From Campylobacterales bacterium (GTDB lineage Bacteria > Campylobacterota > Campylobacteria > Campylobacterales > Sulfurimonadaceae), in NCBI GenBank assembly GCA_016938175.1, contig JAFGVE010000034.1, forward strand, positions 62,001-126,000: a DNA stretch of 64,000 nucleotides. Direction: 5' to 3'. A program made the translations under genes and the position numbers. Shown piece after piece: positions 52,160 to 62,706 of the stretch (the first letter of the stretch is position 1; each line of letters starts with the position of its first letter). The notes beneath the pieces were generated by a model, which saw only the letters and a list, made by a program, of their open reading frames with translations, was not told the DNA's origin and made no database searches.

Positions 52160-53548
52160 ATGAAAAAAATAACATTGAGTGCAGTAGCACTTGGGTTACT
52201 CGTTTCGGCTAATGCCGCTGATAGTTTAAGCACAATGTTTTCAGAAGGGAAAGCAAGCGGACAGATAAGAGAGTTCTCTGTTGACCGTGAATACCAAGGA
52301 AGTGCTGGAAATACTACACATAGAAGAGCAAATGCAATCGGTGGACACTTAAAGTTTGAAACAGCAGACTATAAAGGTCTTAGCTTTGCAACTGCTTTTT
52401 ACACAACAAATGGTTTTTTAAACGACACAGACTATACAGATACAAGTAAAGTTGATCCAACACTTTTTGGTCCAGGGAATGAAAATCTGAGCTTTATTGG
52501 TGAAGTATACTTCAATTACAAGTATGAAAAAACTAATTTTAAAGCTGGTCGTCAAACTTTAGAGACGCCTATGGCTGGTGGCGATGATGCTCGTATGATT
52601 CGTAGCCTTTTTGAAGCATATATGCTTACAAATACAGATATAGATGGTGTAACGCTAACAGCTGGGCATATTCAAGGTTTCTCACAAGGTACTTTCGGTC
52701 GTGTATATTCAGGTTATAACAATGTTATAGATGGAGGTGGAAGTGTTGCCTCTGCACAAGCAAACGGACTTTTAGCTGTAACTGGTGGTTACTCTTATGT
52801 AGATACAAAAAACAATGTTGGTGATTTTGTAAACATGGGTACATATGCAATTGGACAAAAAACTGACGGTGTATCAGTTGCTTCTGTTGTGTATACAGGT
52901 ATCGAAAACCTTAAATTACAACTTTGGGATTACTATGCGTATGACCTTATGAATGTTATTTATGCACAGGCTGATTACTCTTGGACTTGTCTTTTAAGTG
53001 ATGCTGTAAAGCCATATGCTGCAGTACAGTTTATTAGAGAAGATAATGTTGGTAAAGATTTAGCTGGTGATGTTAACAGTATGTACTGGGGTGCAAAACT
53101 TGGTGCGAAAGTTGAAAACTTTAATGCTTATATAGCATATTCACAAACAGGTGAAAACTCTGCTGCTGAAGCAGCTGCTGGCGGAACTGCAAATGCGATA
53201 CTTACTCCATGGGGTGGTATGTCTGCATTTACACAAGGTATGGTTACTCGTCACATGTATTTAGCAGGGACAAAAGCATCAAAAGTTGCAGCAAGCTATA
53301 ACTTTAAAGGTTTTGGTCCAGATCTTTCAACTTTAGCATACTATACTTCATTTGATATGCACGAAAACAGTGGATATGGAATCGCTAGAACAGCAACTGA
53401 AGCTGGTTATGACATTATCTACTATCCAGAGGCTGTAAAAGGTCTACAACTGAGAACTCGTGCAAACTTCCCAAGAAGTTTTCATGAAGGTGCAACTGGA
53501 ACAACTGGTTGGAGTGAGTATAGACTCATTGTAAACTACAACTTCTAA
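52160..53548 (+). CDS. Outer membrane porin (OprD-like, Campylobacterota type)
   Basis: 462 residues from the ATG at 52160, which has a GGGAG site and a clear signal peptide (K-K-I-T-L-S-A-V-A-L-G-L, cleaved after A-N-A). The open frame reaches to 52115, but the extra residues do not fit a signal peptide. The rest shows barrel strands with short turns and ends L-I-V-N-Y-N-F, the C-terminal aromatic signal. It lies 31 bases before a DUF485 gene with an AAAGGA site between, so it may admit the substrate of the downstream symporter. Confidence 0.83.
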   Translation: MKKITLSAVALGLLVSANAADSLSTMFSEGKASGQIREFSVDREYQGSAGNTTHRRANAIGGHLKFETADYKGLSFATAFYTTNGFLNDTDYTDTSKVDPTLFGPGNENLSFIGEVYFNYKYEKTNFKAGRQTLETPMAGGDDARMIRSLFEAYMLTNTDIDGVTLTAGHIQGFSQGTFGRVYSGYNNVIDGGGSVASAQANGLLAVTGGYSYVDTKNNVGDFVNMGTYAIGQKTDGVSVASVVYTGIENLKLQLWDYYAYDLMNVIYAQADYSWTCLLSDAVKPYAAVQFIREDNVGKDLAGDVNSMYWGAKLGAKVENFNAYIAYSQTGENSAAEAAAGGTANAILTPWGGMSAFTQGMVTRHMYLAGTKASKVAASYNFKGFGPDLSTLAYYTSFDMHENSGYGIARTATEAGYDIIYYPEAVKGLQLRTRANFPRSFHEGATGTTGWSEYRLIVNYNF

Positions 53549-53579
53549 TTGAGTTGTAAATCAAAACAAAGGAAAAACA

Positions 53580-53894
53580 ATGGAAAAAGAACTTGTTGAA
53601 AAAATAAAAGCAAATCCTGATTATCAGACGCTTCTTCAAAGAAGAGGCGGGTTTGCTATTAAGCTTACTATAGCTATGTTAGTGGTTTATTTTGCATTCA
53701 TCTTAACGATTGCATTTGATCCTGCACTTTTAGGTACTCGTCTCTCTCCAGAGTCAGTTACTACGGTTGGAATTCCTGTTGGAATCTCTGTAATTATATT
53801 TGCATTTATTCTGACAGGTATTTATACAAAACGTGCAAATGGTGAGTTTGATGATCTTACAAACAAAATTAAAGAATCGGTAAAGGAGAACTAA
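53580..53894 (+). CDS. DUF485 membrane protein (YjcH-like)
   Basis: 104 residues with two transmembrane helices (about 27-48 and 62-84). DUF485 proteins are encoded directly before acetate/solute symporters, as E. coli yjcH is before actP, and are thought to assist them. The N-terminal [10 protein letters not shown] block is typical. One base separates it from the symporter gene. Confidence 0.9.
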   Translation: MEKELVEKIKANPDYQTLLQRRGGFAIKLTIAMLVVYFAFILTIAFDPALLGTRLSPESVTTVGIPVGISVIIFAFILTGIYTKRANGEFDDLTNKIKESVKEN

Positions 53895-53895
53895 G

Positions 53896-55563
53896 ATGGT
53901 AAATAGAATTTTTCTTTTTTTAATTCTTGGCTCAATCGCGGTTTTCGCTTCTGGAGCTATTGAAGGTGAAGTACAAAAGCAAGCACTTAATGTATCTGCT
54001 ATTGTAATGTTCTTACTTTTCGTTGGTGCTACTTTAGGTATCACGTATTGGGCTGCGAAGCGTACAAAGTCTGCAAAAGACTTCTATACTGCTGGTGGTG
54101 GAATCACAGGTTTTCAAAACGGTATGGCAATTGCGGGTGACTATATGTCTGCTGCATCTTTCCTTGGTATTTCTGGTCTTGTTTACTTAAAAGGGTATGA
54201 CGGACTTATTTATTCTATTGGATTCTTAGTTGGTTGGCCAATTATTCTTTTCATGATTGCTGAGCCTTTAAGAAACTTAGGAAAATATACATTTGCTGAC
54301 GTTGCGTCTTATAGATTACGTCAAACACCTATCCGTACTTTAGCGGCTTCAGGTTCTATTGCAACTGTTATTCTTTATCTTATCGCTCAAATGGTTGGTT
54401 CTGGAAAACTTATCCAGCTTCTTTTTGGTCTTCAGTATGAAGTAGCGGTAATTCTTGTTGGTGTTCTTATGATTCTTTACGTAACATTTGGTGGTATGCT
54501 TGCTACTACATGGGTACAGATTATTAAAGCGTTCTTACTTCTTTCTGGTGCAACATTTATGGCTGTAGCTGTAATGGCTCACTATGACTTTAGTTTTTCA
54601 TCACTCTTCTCACACGCTACTGAGCTTAAAGGTGAGTCTATTATGAGTCCTGGTGGTTTAGTAAGTGACCCGATTTCAGCAATTTCACTTGCAGTTGCTC
54701 TAATGTTTGGTACAGCTGGTCTACCACACATTCTTATGAGATTTTTTACGGTTGCAGATGCAAAAGAGGCACGTAAGTCGGTTTTCTATGCAACAGGCTT
54801 TATCGGGTATTTTTATATCTTAACTTTCATCATTGGTTTTGGTGCAATCGTTATGGTATTCCAAAATCCAGCATATTTAGACAGTGCGAAAGCAGCTATT
54901 GAAGGTGGTTCTCCAATTCTTGGTGGAAACAATATGGCAGCAATTCACTTAAGTCATGCGGTAGGTGGAGATTTCTTCTTAGGTTTCATTTCAGCAGTTG
55001 CGTTTGCTACGATTTTAGCAGTTGTTTCTGGTCTTACACTTGCGGGTGCTTCGGCAATCTCACACGACCTTTACGCTTCTGTTATCAAAAAAGGAAATGT
55101 TGACTCTATGAAAGAGATGAAAGTTTCTAAAATTGCTACTGTTGCTCTTGGAATTGTTGCAATTATCATGGGTATCGCGTTTGAGAAACAAAACATTGCC
55201 TTTGTTGTTGGTCTTGCGTTTGCTATCGCAGCATCTGCTAACTTCCCAATTCTTTTTCTTTCAATGTACTGGAAAAAACTCACTACACGTGGTGCGGTAA
55301 TTGGTGGTTCACTTGGTCTTGCAACAGCAGTTTTACTTGTTATCTTAGGTCCGATTGTATGGGTTCAAATTTTAGGAAATGAAGAAGCTATCTTCCCTTA
55401 TAAATACCCAGCTCTGTTCTCTGTGACTGTATCATTTGTAGCTATCTGGTTCTTCTCGATTACAGATAACTCACAAAATGCTAAAGATGAGCAAGAGGCT
55501 TTTGAAGCACAGTATGTGAGAAGTCAAACTGGTATTGGTGCGGAGGGCGCATCTGCGCACTAA
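53896..55563 (+). CDS. Sodium/solute symporter, ActP-like (acetate)
   Basis: 555 residues, about 13 to 14 transmembrane helices of the SSS family, with the substrate/sodium region [22 protein letters not shown] near 70-90. The N-terminus looks like a signal sequence, as in E. coli ActP. Its position after a DUF485 gene and in a run ending with acs makes acetate, or another short carboxylate, the best guess. It is not certain that acetate is the main substrate. Confidence 0.88.
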   Translation: MVNRIFLFLILGSIAVFASGAIEGEVQKQALNVSAIVMFLLFVGATLGITYWAAKRTKSAKDFYTAGGGITGFQNGMAIAGDYMSAASFLGISGLVYLKGYDGLIYSIGFLVGWPIILFMIAEPLRNLGKYTFADVASYRLRQTPIRTLAASGSIATVILYLIAQMVGSGKLIQLLFGLQYEVAVILVGVLMILYVTFGGMLATTWVQIIKAFLLLSGATFMAVAVMAHYDFSFSSLFSHATELKGESIMSPGGLVSDPISAISLAVALMFGTAGLPHILMRFFTVADAKEARKSVFYATGFIGYFYILTFIIGFGAIVMVFQNPAYLDSAKAAIEGGSPILGGNNMAAIHLSHAVGGDFFLGFISAVAFATILAVVSGLTLAGASAISHDLYASVIKKGNVDSMKEMKVSKIATVALGIVAIIMGIAFEKQNIAFVVGLAFAIAASANFPILFLSMYWKKLTTRGAVIGGSLGLATAVLLVILGPIVWVQILGNEEAIFPYKYPALFSVTVSFVAIWFFSITDNSQNAKDEQEAFEAQYVRSQTGIGAEGASAH

Positions 55564-55620
55564 GTCCATTTATGTAGAAGGGAGTTTTCTCTTCTACTAC
55601 ATTTTATCGGAAGCTATAAT

Positions 55621-57438
55621 TTGAGTATTTTAGATCAAAGAAGACTGATTGAGTCCATTCACCCCTTTGAGTTACTGAGTTCGGTCGAACTGGATAGACT
55701 CATGCAAAAAATTGACATAGCTTATTACACAAAAGATACCCTTCTATTCTCCAAATCCATCCCCTCAATAGCGTTTTATATCATCATTAAAGGTTCTGTA
55801 AATGAGTACATCGACGATGAACTACACAACGTGTATACACAAGGTGATAGTTTTGATGCTGATGCACTGATATATGAGACAACGCAGAGTCGTTTTATAG
55901 TTGCAGAAGACTTAATCTGTTATGAGATTAAAAAAGAGGACTTTTTAGAGTTGATGCAGAACAAAAAAATACAGAGCTTTTTTCTCCGAGACTTTGTATC
56001 ACGTCATCAGCATTTAAAAGAGTACGAAGCACAAAGTGAATTGACACCTTTTTTAATGTCTAAGGTATCAGATATATATCTTCACAGTGCTTGTGTAGTG
56101 GATGAAGATGAGAGTATCATCTCTTCTTTAGAGAAGATGAAAGAGTATGGTGCACGAGTTATTGTCGTCAAAGGTACTTTAGATAACTACTCCATTGTTA
56201 CAGATTCAAATCTTATAAACAATCTACTTTTAGGTGATGTTTCTAAAGAGGAGAAGATAGAAACGATTGCAACGCACGGGATAGTTTCTATTGAGGTAAC
56301 AGACTTTCTATTTAATGCACTTTTACTTATGACACATAAGAGTGTCAAAAGGCTTGTAGTAACTGATGAAGGAAAAATAGTCGGTATATTAGAACAGATT
56401 GACCTACTTTCTTATTTTGCAAACCATTCACATCTCATCGCTGTTCAGATAGATAAGGCAAAGAATCTTAGTGAGCTTAGTGAAGTACAATCAGATCTGC
56501 GTAACCTCATTTTAACACTCCATGCCAAAGGTGTCAAAGTACGTTACATAACAAAACTCGTCTCTACTCTTAATGAGAAAATGTACAAAAAACTCTTTAA
56601 TATGTTTGTCGATAAAGAGCTACAGCAGAGTGCTGCACTTGTCCTTATGGGTAGTGAAGGTAGAGGCGAGCAGAGTATTAAAAGTGATCAAGATAATGCA
56701 CTCATTGTAGCTGATGGTGTTGATGTGGCACTCTATGAAGAGCCAATGCTTCAGTTAAACGCTGCACTTATACAACTTGGATATCCAAAATGTGAAGGTA
56801 ACGTTATGGTGAGTAACACTTTTTGGCGTCGAAATGTAAAAGCGTACAAAGAGTTGATAGATAGTTGGCCGACAACACTCAATGAAGAGAATCTTCAAAA
56901 TATGAGTATCTTTTTAGATACAAAATGTGTAGCAGGGGACCTTAATCTGCTGTCAGAGTTACGTGAGTATCTCTTTAACAGCTTTTCTGCAAGAAAAGAT
57001 GTCTTGGCACACGCTGCAAAAGGTCTGCTCAATTTTGAAACGCCTCTCTCTATTTTCTCCGGTTTTGTTTTGGAAAAGAGTCACGGTAATGAGCTTGACT
57101 TGAAAAAAGGGGGAATATTTGCCCTTGTTCACGGTATTAGAATTCTCTCTTTAGAGCATAAAGTTGACAAAACAAATACGATAGAACGTATAAAAGCTCT
57201 GAACAATAAAAATGTTTTAGACAAGGCTTTTGCAACAGAACTTATAGAGAGTTTTGACACACTGCTCAGCATTCGTCTCAAAGCAATGCTTGAGGCAAAA
57301 GAGTCTGGAGAAGGAAACTACATAAATCCACAGAAACTTGAAAAGAATCAACGTGACCTTTTAAAAGATAGTTTCAAGGTTGTTAACAAGTTTAAAAAGT
57401 TTATGAGTTTTCATTTTCACTTAGATATGGTGCGCTGA
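55621..57438 (+). CDS. cNMP-binding/CBS/DUF294 nucleotidyltransferase-like protein
   Basis: 605 residues: a cyclic-nucleotide-binding fold (about 10-125), two CBS repeats (about 150-270), then the DUF294 nucleotidyltransferase domain with the signature M-G-S-E-G-R-G-E-Q and D-Q-D-N near 340-360, and the DUF294 C-terminal domain. Proteins of this make-up are commonly encoded beside SSS symporters and a DnaQ-like exonuclease; they resemble the GlnD uridylyltransferase and probably modify or sense a regulatory partner. Start is TTG 55621, with GGAAG upstream. It shares one base with the exonuclease gene. Confidence 0.88.
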   Translation: MSILDQRRLIESIHPFELLSSVELDRLMQKIDIAYYTKDTLLFSKSIPSIAFYIIIKGSVNEYIDDELHNVYTQGDSFDADALIYETTQSRFIVAEDLICYEIKKEDFLELMQNKKIQSFFLRDFVSRHQHLKEYEAQSELTPFLMSKVSDIYLHSACVVDEDESIISSLEKMKEYGARVIVVKGTLDNYSIVTDSNLINNLLLGDVSKEEKIETIATHGIVSIEVTDFLFNALLLMTHKSVKRLVVTDEGKIVGILEQIDLLSYFANHSHLIAVQIDKAKNLSELSEVQSDLRNLILTLHAKGVKVRYITKLVSTLNEKMYKKLFNMFVDKELQQSAALVLMGSEGRGEQSIKSDQDNALIVADGVDVALYEEPMLQLNAALIQLGYPKCEGNVMVSNTFWRRNVKAYKELIDSWPTTLNEENLQNMSIFLDTKCVAGDLNLLSELREYLFNSFSARKDVLAHAAKGLLNFETPLSIFSGFVLEKSHGNELDLKKGGIFALVHGIRILSLEHKVDKTNTIERIKALNNKNVLDKAFATELIESFDTLLSIRLKAMLEAKESGEGNYINPQKLEKNQRDLLKDSFKVVNKFKKFMSFHFHLDMVR

Positions 57439-58052
57439 TGTTTGCTTTTTTTAAAGAGTTTCAAAAAAAAAGGGCGATGGCAAAGCTCAAAGAGCAGCAT
57501 TACTCTTTTTTATTTGAAGAGATTGATGATGAATATGTTGTTTTTGATACTGAGACAACGGGACTCAATCCAAAAGAGGATGAAATTCTCTCAATTGGAG
57601 CTGTTAAAGTTAAAGGAAACAAAATTTTAACATCTGAGACTTTTGAGTTTTATGTTAAAAATGAGAAAAATATCAGCTCAAAGAGTATAGAGATTCACAG
57701 GATAAGACCTTGTGATTTAGAACATGCAAGGAGTGCGAATGAGGTTATGAGAGATTTTTTAGAATTTATAAGAGGAAGAACATTGGTAGGCTACTACCTT
57801 GAGTTTGATGTTGCTATGGTAAACAAGTATATCTTGCCACTTTTGGGTATAAAACTCCCAAATAAAACTATTGAGATATCTGAACTCTACTACGATGCAC
57901 AAATAACAACCATTCCACAGGGTAACATAGACTTGCGTTTCGATACCATACTTAAAAAGTGTGATATTCCAAATATGGGCGTACATAATGCCGTAAATGA
58001 TGCCGTTATGAGCGCTATGGTTTTTTTAAAACTTAAAGGTGGTTGCAAATGA
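57438..58052 (+). CDS. DnaQ-like 3'-5' exonuclease
   Basis: 204 residues of the DEDDh family. Exo I is F-D-T-E-T-T-G-L (catalytic Asp and Glu), Exo II is G-Y-Y-L-E-F-D-V-A-M-V-N, and Exo III has the H and D of H-N-A-V-N-D-A. It is labelled DNA polymerase III epsilon in many genomes, but this stand-alone form occurs with DUF294 genes and symporters, so its role is likely not replication proofreading. It could act on RNA, on small nucleotides or on a modified partner. It overlaps the flavoprotein gene downstream. Confidence 0.87.
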   Translation: MFAFFKEFQKKRAMAKLKEQHYSFLFEEIDDEYVVFDTETTGLNPKEDEILSIGAVKVKGNKILTSETFEFYVKNEKNISSKSIEIHRIRPCDLEHARSANEVMRDFLEFIRGRTLVGYYLEFDVAMVNKYILPLLGIKLPNKTIEISELYYDAQITTIPQGNIDLRFDTILKKCDIPNMGVHNAVNDAVMSAMVFLKLKGGCK

Positions 58053-59248
58053 AACGTGTTGTAGTTGTTGGCGGTGGTTATGGCGGTCTTCGTTGTATAG
58101 AGGGCTTAGAAAAAGTAGAAGAGTTAGAGATAGTGTTGGTAGATAGAAATCCCTATCACTACTTACAGACAGAAGCATACTCATATATAGCAGGGAAGAG
58201 CGATATTTATGATATCGCAATCGATTTAGCAAGTTGGTGCGAAGGTTTTGGACGTGTTAAGTTTATGCAGATGGATGTTGAAAAGATTGACTTTGATGCA
58301 CAGACTGTATATGCGAATGAGCAGAGTTTAGAGTATGACTATCTTGTTGTAGGTGTTGGTGCTAGAACAAACTTTTTCTCTTTTATTGAGGGATTAAGAG
58401 AACATAGTCACGGTGTAAAGTTTTTAAGTAAAGCGTATAACTTTAGAAAAGATTTTGAGGCTGTGCTTTATGAGAAACTCAATGCACAAAGTGGTACTAC
58501 TTCAGAGTCTATAAATATCGCTATAGGCGGTGCAGGACTCAGTGGTGTAGAAGTTGCCGCTGAAATGGCACATACGCTTAGAGAGTACGGTAAAACAATT
58601 GGAACTCGTGCAAAAGATGTCAATATTTATCTTATTGATGCGAGTGATACAATTTTACCTGGAAGTAGCACATACATCATAGAAAACACTATGAAAAGGC
58701 TTAAAAAGCTCGGCGTAAATGTCTTAACATCATCTTTTATCTCCAGAGTTGATGCAGACAAAATACTCTTTAAAGACGAAAAAGAGTTACCGTACCATTT
58801 TATGGTATTTACTGGTGGAATTAAAGCGGCACCATTGACAAATACAATTGAGTGTGAAAAGAACAGAATTGGACAGCTTATTGTAGATGAGAAGCTTAAT
58901 ATTAACAACTTTGCAAATGCCTTTGCCATTGGTGATTGTATAGAGGTTAAAGATAAGAAGGGTCGCATTTTACCACCGACCGCACAGATAGCTGAACGTA
59001 GTGCAGAATATGTTGCACAGAGCATTGTCGCAAAAGAGAAAAATATTGAGCAAAGCTCTTTTGATGCAAGTGTTATGGGTGTCTTTGTTGCTCTTGGGGG
59101 AAGTTATGCAGTAGGCGAGATGTTTGGCTTTATAAAAGTGAGTGGATACAAGGCTTACTTGCTTAAAAAAGCTATCACATACGCCTACTATTTAGGTTTG
59201 AAATTGAGGATAAATACAGGCTTTAAAAATAGGAAAAAAATCCTATAA
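58049..59248 (+). CDS. Type II NADH dehydrogenase-like flavoprotein
   Basis: 399 residues from the ATG at 58049 (the AAAGGTGG site is at about 58035-58042; an earlier TTG would add two residues). FAD-binding G-G-G-Y-G-G at 8-13, a second dinucleotide motif G-G-A-G-L-S-G-V-E near 165-175 for NADH, and F-A-I-G-D-C-I-E near 290. This is the NDH-2 family: it passes electrons from NADH to quinone without pumping protons. The C-terminus ends in a basic, partly hydrophobic stretch that may touch the membrane. Its link to the acetate genes is positional. Confidence 0.83.
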   Translation: MKRVVVVGGGYGGLRCIEGLEKVEELEIVLVDRNPYHYLQTEAYSYIAGKSDIYDIAIDLASWCEGFGRVKFMQMDVEKIDFDAQTVYANEQSLEYDYLVVGVGARTNFFSFIEGLREHSHGVKFLSKAYNFRKDFEAVLYEKLNAQSGTTSESINIAIGGAGLSGVEVAAEMAHTLREYGKTIGTRAKDVNIYLIDASDTILPGSSTYIIENTMKRLKKLGVNVLTSSFISRVDADKILFKDEKELPYHFMVFTGGIKAAPLTNTIECEKNRIGQLIVDEKLNINNFANAFAIGDCIEVKDKKGRILPPTAQIAERSAEYVAQSIVAKEKNIEQSSFDASVMGVFVALGGSYAVGEMFGFIKVSGYKAYLLKKAITYAYYLGLKLRINTGFKNRKKIL

Positions 59249-59278
59249 AGCGAAGTGCCGAGATTGTTTTTTCTTGGC

Positions 59279-59284
59279 TATAAT
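59279..59284 (+). promoter_or_regulatory. Candidate -10 box for acs
   Basis: TATAAT in the 83-base gap after the flavoprotein gene, 48 bases before the acs ATG at 59332, which has AAAGGA upstream. It suggests that acs can be expressed apart from the rest of the module. Confidence 0.5.
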
Positions 59285-59331
59285 TTTATCTTCAAAAGTA
59301 CATTGAAATTACAAAAAATAAAGGAAAATAT

Positions 59332-61293
59332 ATGTCAAATACAGAATTAAAACCGGTTTTTAACCCGAACAGGGAGTTTGCTAAAAATGCAAGAATAAAA
59401 AATATGTGTGAATACCATGATCTTCAAGAGTTTGCAAAGTCAGACTATGAAGGTTTTTGGGGCGAAATGGCAAAAGAAAAAATTGACTGGATTGAGCCTT
59501 TTACGAATGTAGTAGATGAGAGTAAAGCCCCTTTTGTAAAGTGGTTTGATGGTGGAAAACTTAACGTTTCAGCACAATGTATAGACCGTCACTTAGAGTC
59601 TCGCAAAAATAAAGCTGCAATTATTTTTGAAGGTGACAGAGGGGACGTTGAAACAATTACATATTTAGACCTTTATAAACGTGTAAACAAATTTGCCAAC
59701 CTTTTAAAAGACGATTTTGGTGTACAAAAAGGTGACCGTGTTGTTATCTATATGCCAATGATTCCTGAAGCTGCCTATGCAATGCTTGCATGTGCTAGAA
59801 TCGGTGCTATTCACTCTATCGTTTTTGGTGGTTTCTCATCCGAGGCACTTAGAGATAGAATCGAAGATGCAGAAGCGAAAGTGGTTATTACTGCTGATGG
59901 TGCATACAGAAAAACTAAACCATATATGTTAAAGCCAGTTGTAGATGCTGCAATTGAGGGAAAAACTCCAGTTGAGAAAGTTCTTGTTGTTGAGAGAAAT
60001 AACGAAGAGGTAACATGGGTTGCTGGACGTGACTACTCTTACAATGAACTCATTAAAGACAAATCTGCAGTATGTGAAGCAGAGGTTATGGATTCTGAAG
60101 ATCCACTGTTCTTACTTTATACTTCAGGTTCAACTGGTAAACCAAAAGGTGTACAACACAACTCAGCAGGATATATCCTTTGGGCACAGATGACTATGGA
60201 GTGGGTATTTGACGTAAAAGAAAATGACACTTACTGGTGTACTGCCGATGTTGGTTGGATTACAGGTCACACATACATTGTATATGGTCCACTTGCAATG
60301 GGTGCAACGACTGTAATGTTTGAGGGTGTTATCACTTATCCAGATGCTGGACGTCCTTGGGCAATGGTTGAAAATCATAGAATTAATCAGTTCTATACTG
60401 CACCAACAGCTATTCGTGTACTTCACAAAACAGGTGAAGATGAGCCAAGCAAGTATGACATCTCTTCACTCAAAGTTCTTGGAACTGTTGGTGAGCCTAT
60501 TGACCCACCAGCATGGAAATGGTACTACGAAGAGGTAGGACAAAGCAAATGTGCTATCGTTGATACATACTGGCAGACAGAGACTGGCGGACACATCGTA
60601 TCTCCACTTCCTGGTGCAACACCAATTAAACCTGCATGTGCAACACTTCCACTTCCGGGAATCATGGCTGAAGTTCTTGACCCTGCAACTGGTGAGAGAG
60701 CAGAAGTTGGTGAGACTGGTTACATGTGTGTAACTCGTCCTTGGCCTTCACAAATTCGTGGTGTTTGGGGTGACGAAGAGCGTTACGTAAAATCTTACTT
60801 TGGTGATGTGAAAAAAGATGGCAAACCAGTTTACTTCACGGGTGACGGTGCACGTTACGATGAAGATGGTTACATTACAATTACTGGTCGTACTGATGAC
60901 GTTATCAACGTTTCTGGTCACAGAATGGGAACTGCTGAGGTTGAAGCGGCTATTAAAAAACACCCGAATGTAGCAGAAGTCGCTGTAGTTGGAAAACCAC
61001 ACGAATTAAAAGGTGAAGGTATTTTCGCATACATCGTTCTTAAGTCTGACGAAGGTGTTGCAGATGAGGTTGAAGAGGTAAAAGCTATCAACAACATCAT
61101 TAAAAAAGAGATTGGAAACATCGCTATTTGTGATGATATGGTGTTCGCTCCAGGACTTCCAAAAACACGTTCTGGAAAAATCATGCGTAGAATTCTTCGC
61201 TCTATTGCTAAGGGTGAGGCTATTACACAAGATATTTCAACACTTGAAGATCCTTCAGTTGTTGGTAAAATCGAAGCGATGGTTAAAGGGTAA
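59332..61293 (+). CDS. acs: Acetyl-CoA synthetase
   Basis: 653 residues. It activates acetate to acetyl-CoA through acetyl-AMP. The AMP-forming signature [11 protein letters not shown] is at 263-273, the W-Y-x and T-Y-W-Q-T-E-T-G-G blocks follow, and the C-terminal [11 protein letters not shown] has K616, the lysine controlled by acetylation in this family. Length and motifs match AcsA. Together with the symporter it forms a high-affinity acetate uptake path. A hairpin follows the stop. Confidence 0.97.
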   Translation: MSNTELKPVFNPNREFAKNARIKNMCEYHDLQEFAKSDYEGFWGEMAKEKIDWIEPFTNVVDESKAPFVKWFDGGKLNVSAQCIDRHLESRKNKAAIIFEGDRGDVETITYLDLYKRVNKFANLLKDDFGVQKGDRVVIYMPMIPEAAYAMLACARIGAIHSIVFGGFSSEALRDRIEDAEAKVVITADGAYRKTKPYMLKPVVDAAIEGKTPVEKVLVVERNNEEVTWVAGRDYSYNELIKDKSAVCEAEVMDSEDPLFLLYTSGSTGKPKGVQHNSAGYILWAQMTMEWVFDVKENDTYWCTADVGWITGHTYIVYGPLAMGATTVMFEGVITYPDAGRPWAMVENHRINQFYTAPTAIRVLHKTGEDEPSKYDISSLKVLGTVGEPIDPPAWKWYYEEVGQSKCAIVDTYWQTETGGHIVSPLPGATPIKPACATLPLPGIMAEVLDPATGERAEVGETGYMCVTRPWPSQIRGVWGDEERYVKSYFGDVKKDGKPVYFTGDGARYDEDGYITITGRTDDVINVSGHRMGTAEVEAAIKKHPNVAEVAVVGKPHELKGEGIFAYIVLKSDEGVADEVEEVKAINNIIKKEIGNIAICDDMVFAPGLPKTRSGKIMRRILRSIAKGEAITQDISTLEDPSVVGKIEAMVKG

Positions 61294-61302
61294 GCCCTTT
61301 AA
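61283..61302 (+). terminator. Hairpin at the end of acs, with the stop codon in the loop
   Basis: TTAAAGGG (61283-61290) and CCCTTTAA (61295-61302) form a perfect 8-base stem around the loop TAAG, which contains the acs stop codon. The downstream region is T-rich only after a few bases. It lies between convergent acs and the permease gene and may stop transcription from either side. Confidence 0.5.
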
Positions 61303-61322
61303 CACGCTTTATACATAAAATT

Positions 61323-62606
61323 TTAAGAGTATTTTCTCTGGAAAATATGTCCTCTAACCATCTTTCCATACAGTAACTCAAATACTACAGAACTTACAAT
61401 AAACATCAAAAATATAGTGACAGCTTTTGGATTTGTCTTATAGGTATGTAAAAGTAAAATACAAAGTGCTAAAAAACTTAGTAATGACGCCAAAGATACA
61501 ATGTATCTGTTTGCGTTTATACTTTTGTAGAGTTTTAAAGCACTAAGATTTACTATAAAAAATATAAGCAAAAAACCCGCACTTGCAATAATGGCAATAG
61601 CTTCTAAATTTATACTGTTACTGAGTATGAGACTAAAAAAAAGTGTTAAGAGTACACCTGCAATTGGTACTTGGGCTCTTTCATACTCAAAGAGCGTAGG
61701 AAGTTCACCATCTTTGGCAATAACGTAGCCAAGTCGTGCATTACCAAATATAGTTGCGTTTATGGCTGAAAAAGTAGAGAGTAGCGCGGCAACTGCCACA
61801 AGTGTAAAACCAAAAGAACCAAGTGAAGGTTCCGCTGCAAGCGCAAGTGCATACTCTTTTGCTTCAATGAGTTTTTGTACATTTACAGTACCTACAGTCA
61901 CGACTGCAATGAGAATATAAAGTAGAATAACAATCCCTACAGAGAGAAAAAAGGCACGAGGTAGATTTTTACTTGGTTCTTCTATACTCTGTGCTGCATT
62001 TGCAATGAGTTCAAAACCCTCATAAGCTACAAAAATAATCATACCTGCAGCAACTATGGAAAAGGAACTCTCATAGTGTGAAGGAGAAAAGTTTGTATAC
62101 TCTACATGAGACATACCTAAGGCGATTACAAGTATGAGAATGGCAACTTTTATAGTAACTATAAATGTTTCTGATTTTCCGACAAGTGAAGCGCTAAGAA
62201 GGTTTATAACAGCAGGGAGTAGTATGGCAAAAGAGATGAGTAGATGATGTAATAAACTGCTGGTATGAGAAAAAAAAGTTGCACCATAAGAAGCAAAGGC
62301 AACAGCGTAAAGAGAAATAGTCACAAGATAACTTAGCCAGAGCATGAGATTTACAGAGCCTGAGAGCAAGTTATGTCCAAAGGCTTTGTCTATAAAAATA
62401 ACTGTTCCGCCTCTACTCTGAAATGCAACTGAGAGTTTTGCGTAAGAGTAGGCTGTTAAAAAGGCTATAACACCTGCAAGAAAAAAAGTAATAGGTGTTG
62501 CACCGTGGGCAAGAGAGACAGCATCTCCCAATACAGCAAAAATTCCTCCTCCAACCATACCTCCTATACCTATAGAGATAGCCCCAAAAAGAGTGATTTT
62601 TTTCAT
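61323..62606 (-). CDS. APC-superfamily amino acid permease
   Basis: 427 residues from the ATG at 62606, which has AAGGAG upstream; the open frame begins at 62630 but lacks a site there. About 12 transmembrane helices, with the APC pattern G-I-G-G-M-V-G-G-G-I-F in the first helix and F-V-A-Y-E-G-F-E-L near the sixth. It imports an amino acid or related amine by proton symport or exchange. The substrate is not predictable. Alone on its strand, with pyrF divergent upstream. Confidence 0.85.
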   Translation of the reverse strand: MKKITLFGAISIGIGGMVGGGIFAVLGDAVSLAHGATPITFFLAGVIAFLTAYSYAKLSVAFQSRGGTVIFIDKAFGHNLLSGSVNLMLWLSYLVTISLYAVAFASYGATFFSHTSSLLHHLLISFAILLPAVINLLSASLVGKSETFIVTIKVAILILVIALGMSHVEYTNFSPSHYESSFSIVAAGMIIFVAYEGFELIANAAQSIEEPSKNLPRAFFLSVGIVILLYILIAVVTVGTVNVQKLIEAKEYALALAAEPSLGSFGFTLVAVAALLSTFSAINATIFGNARLGYVIAKDGELPTLFEYERAQVPIAGVLLTLFFSLILSNSINLEAIAIIASAGFLLIFFIVNLSALKLYKSINANRYIVSLASLLSFLALCILLLHTYKTNPKAVTIFLMFIVSSVVFELLYGKMVRGHIFQRKYS

Positions 62607-62706
62607 ATATGCTCCTTCTTTTTCCTTCATTGTAGTCCAAAAAAGTAAATTTTTTCATGAAGGAAATTGGCTATAATTGCACATATATTTTATAAAGAGA
62701 GTAGCC

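Noticed and set aside
55615..55620. TATAAT directly before the DUF294 start codon as a promoter
   Set aside because: Transcription would begin inside the coding sequence, after the TTG. The N-terminal residues are needed for the cNMP fold, so the hexamer is probably chance.
59229..59246. ATAGGA/TCCTAT inverted repeat at the end of the flavoprotein gene as a terminator
   Set aside because: Only 6 base pairs around an A-run within lysine codons and no T-tract after it; likely chance in AT-rich sequence.
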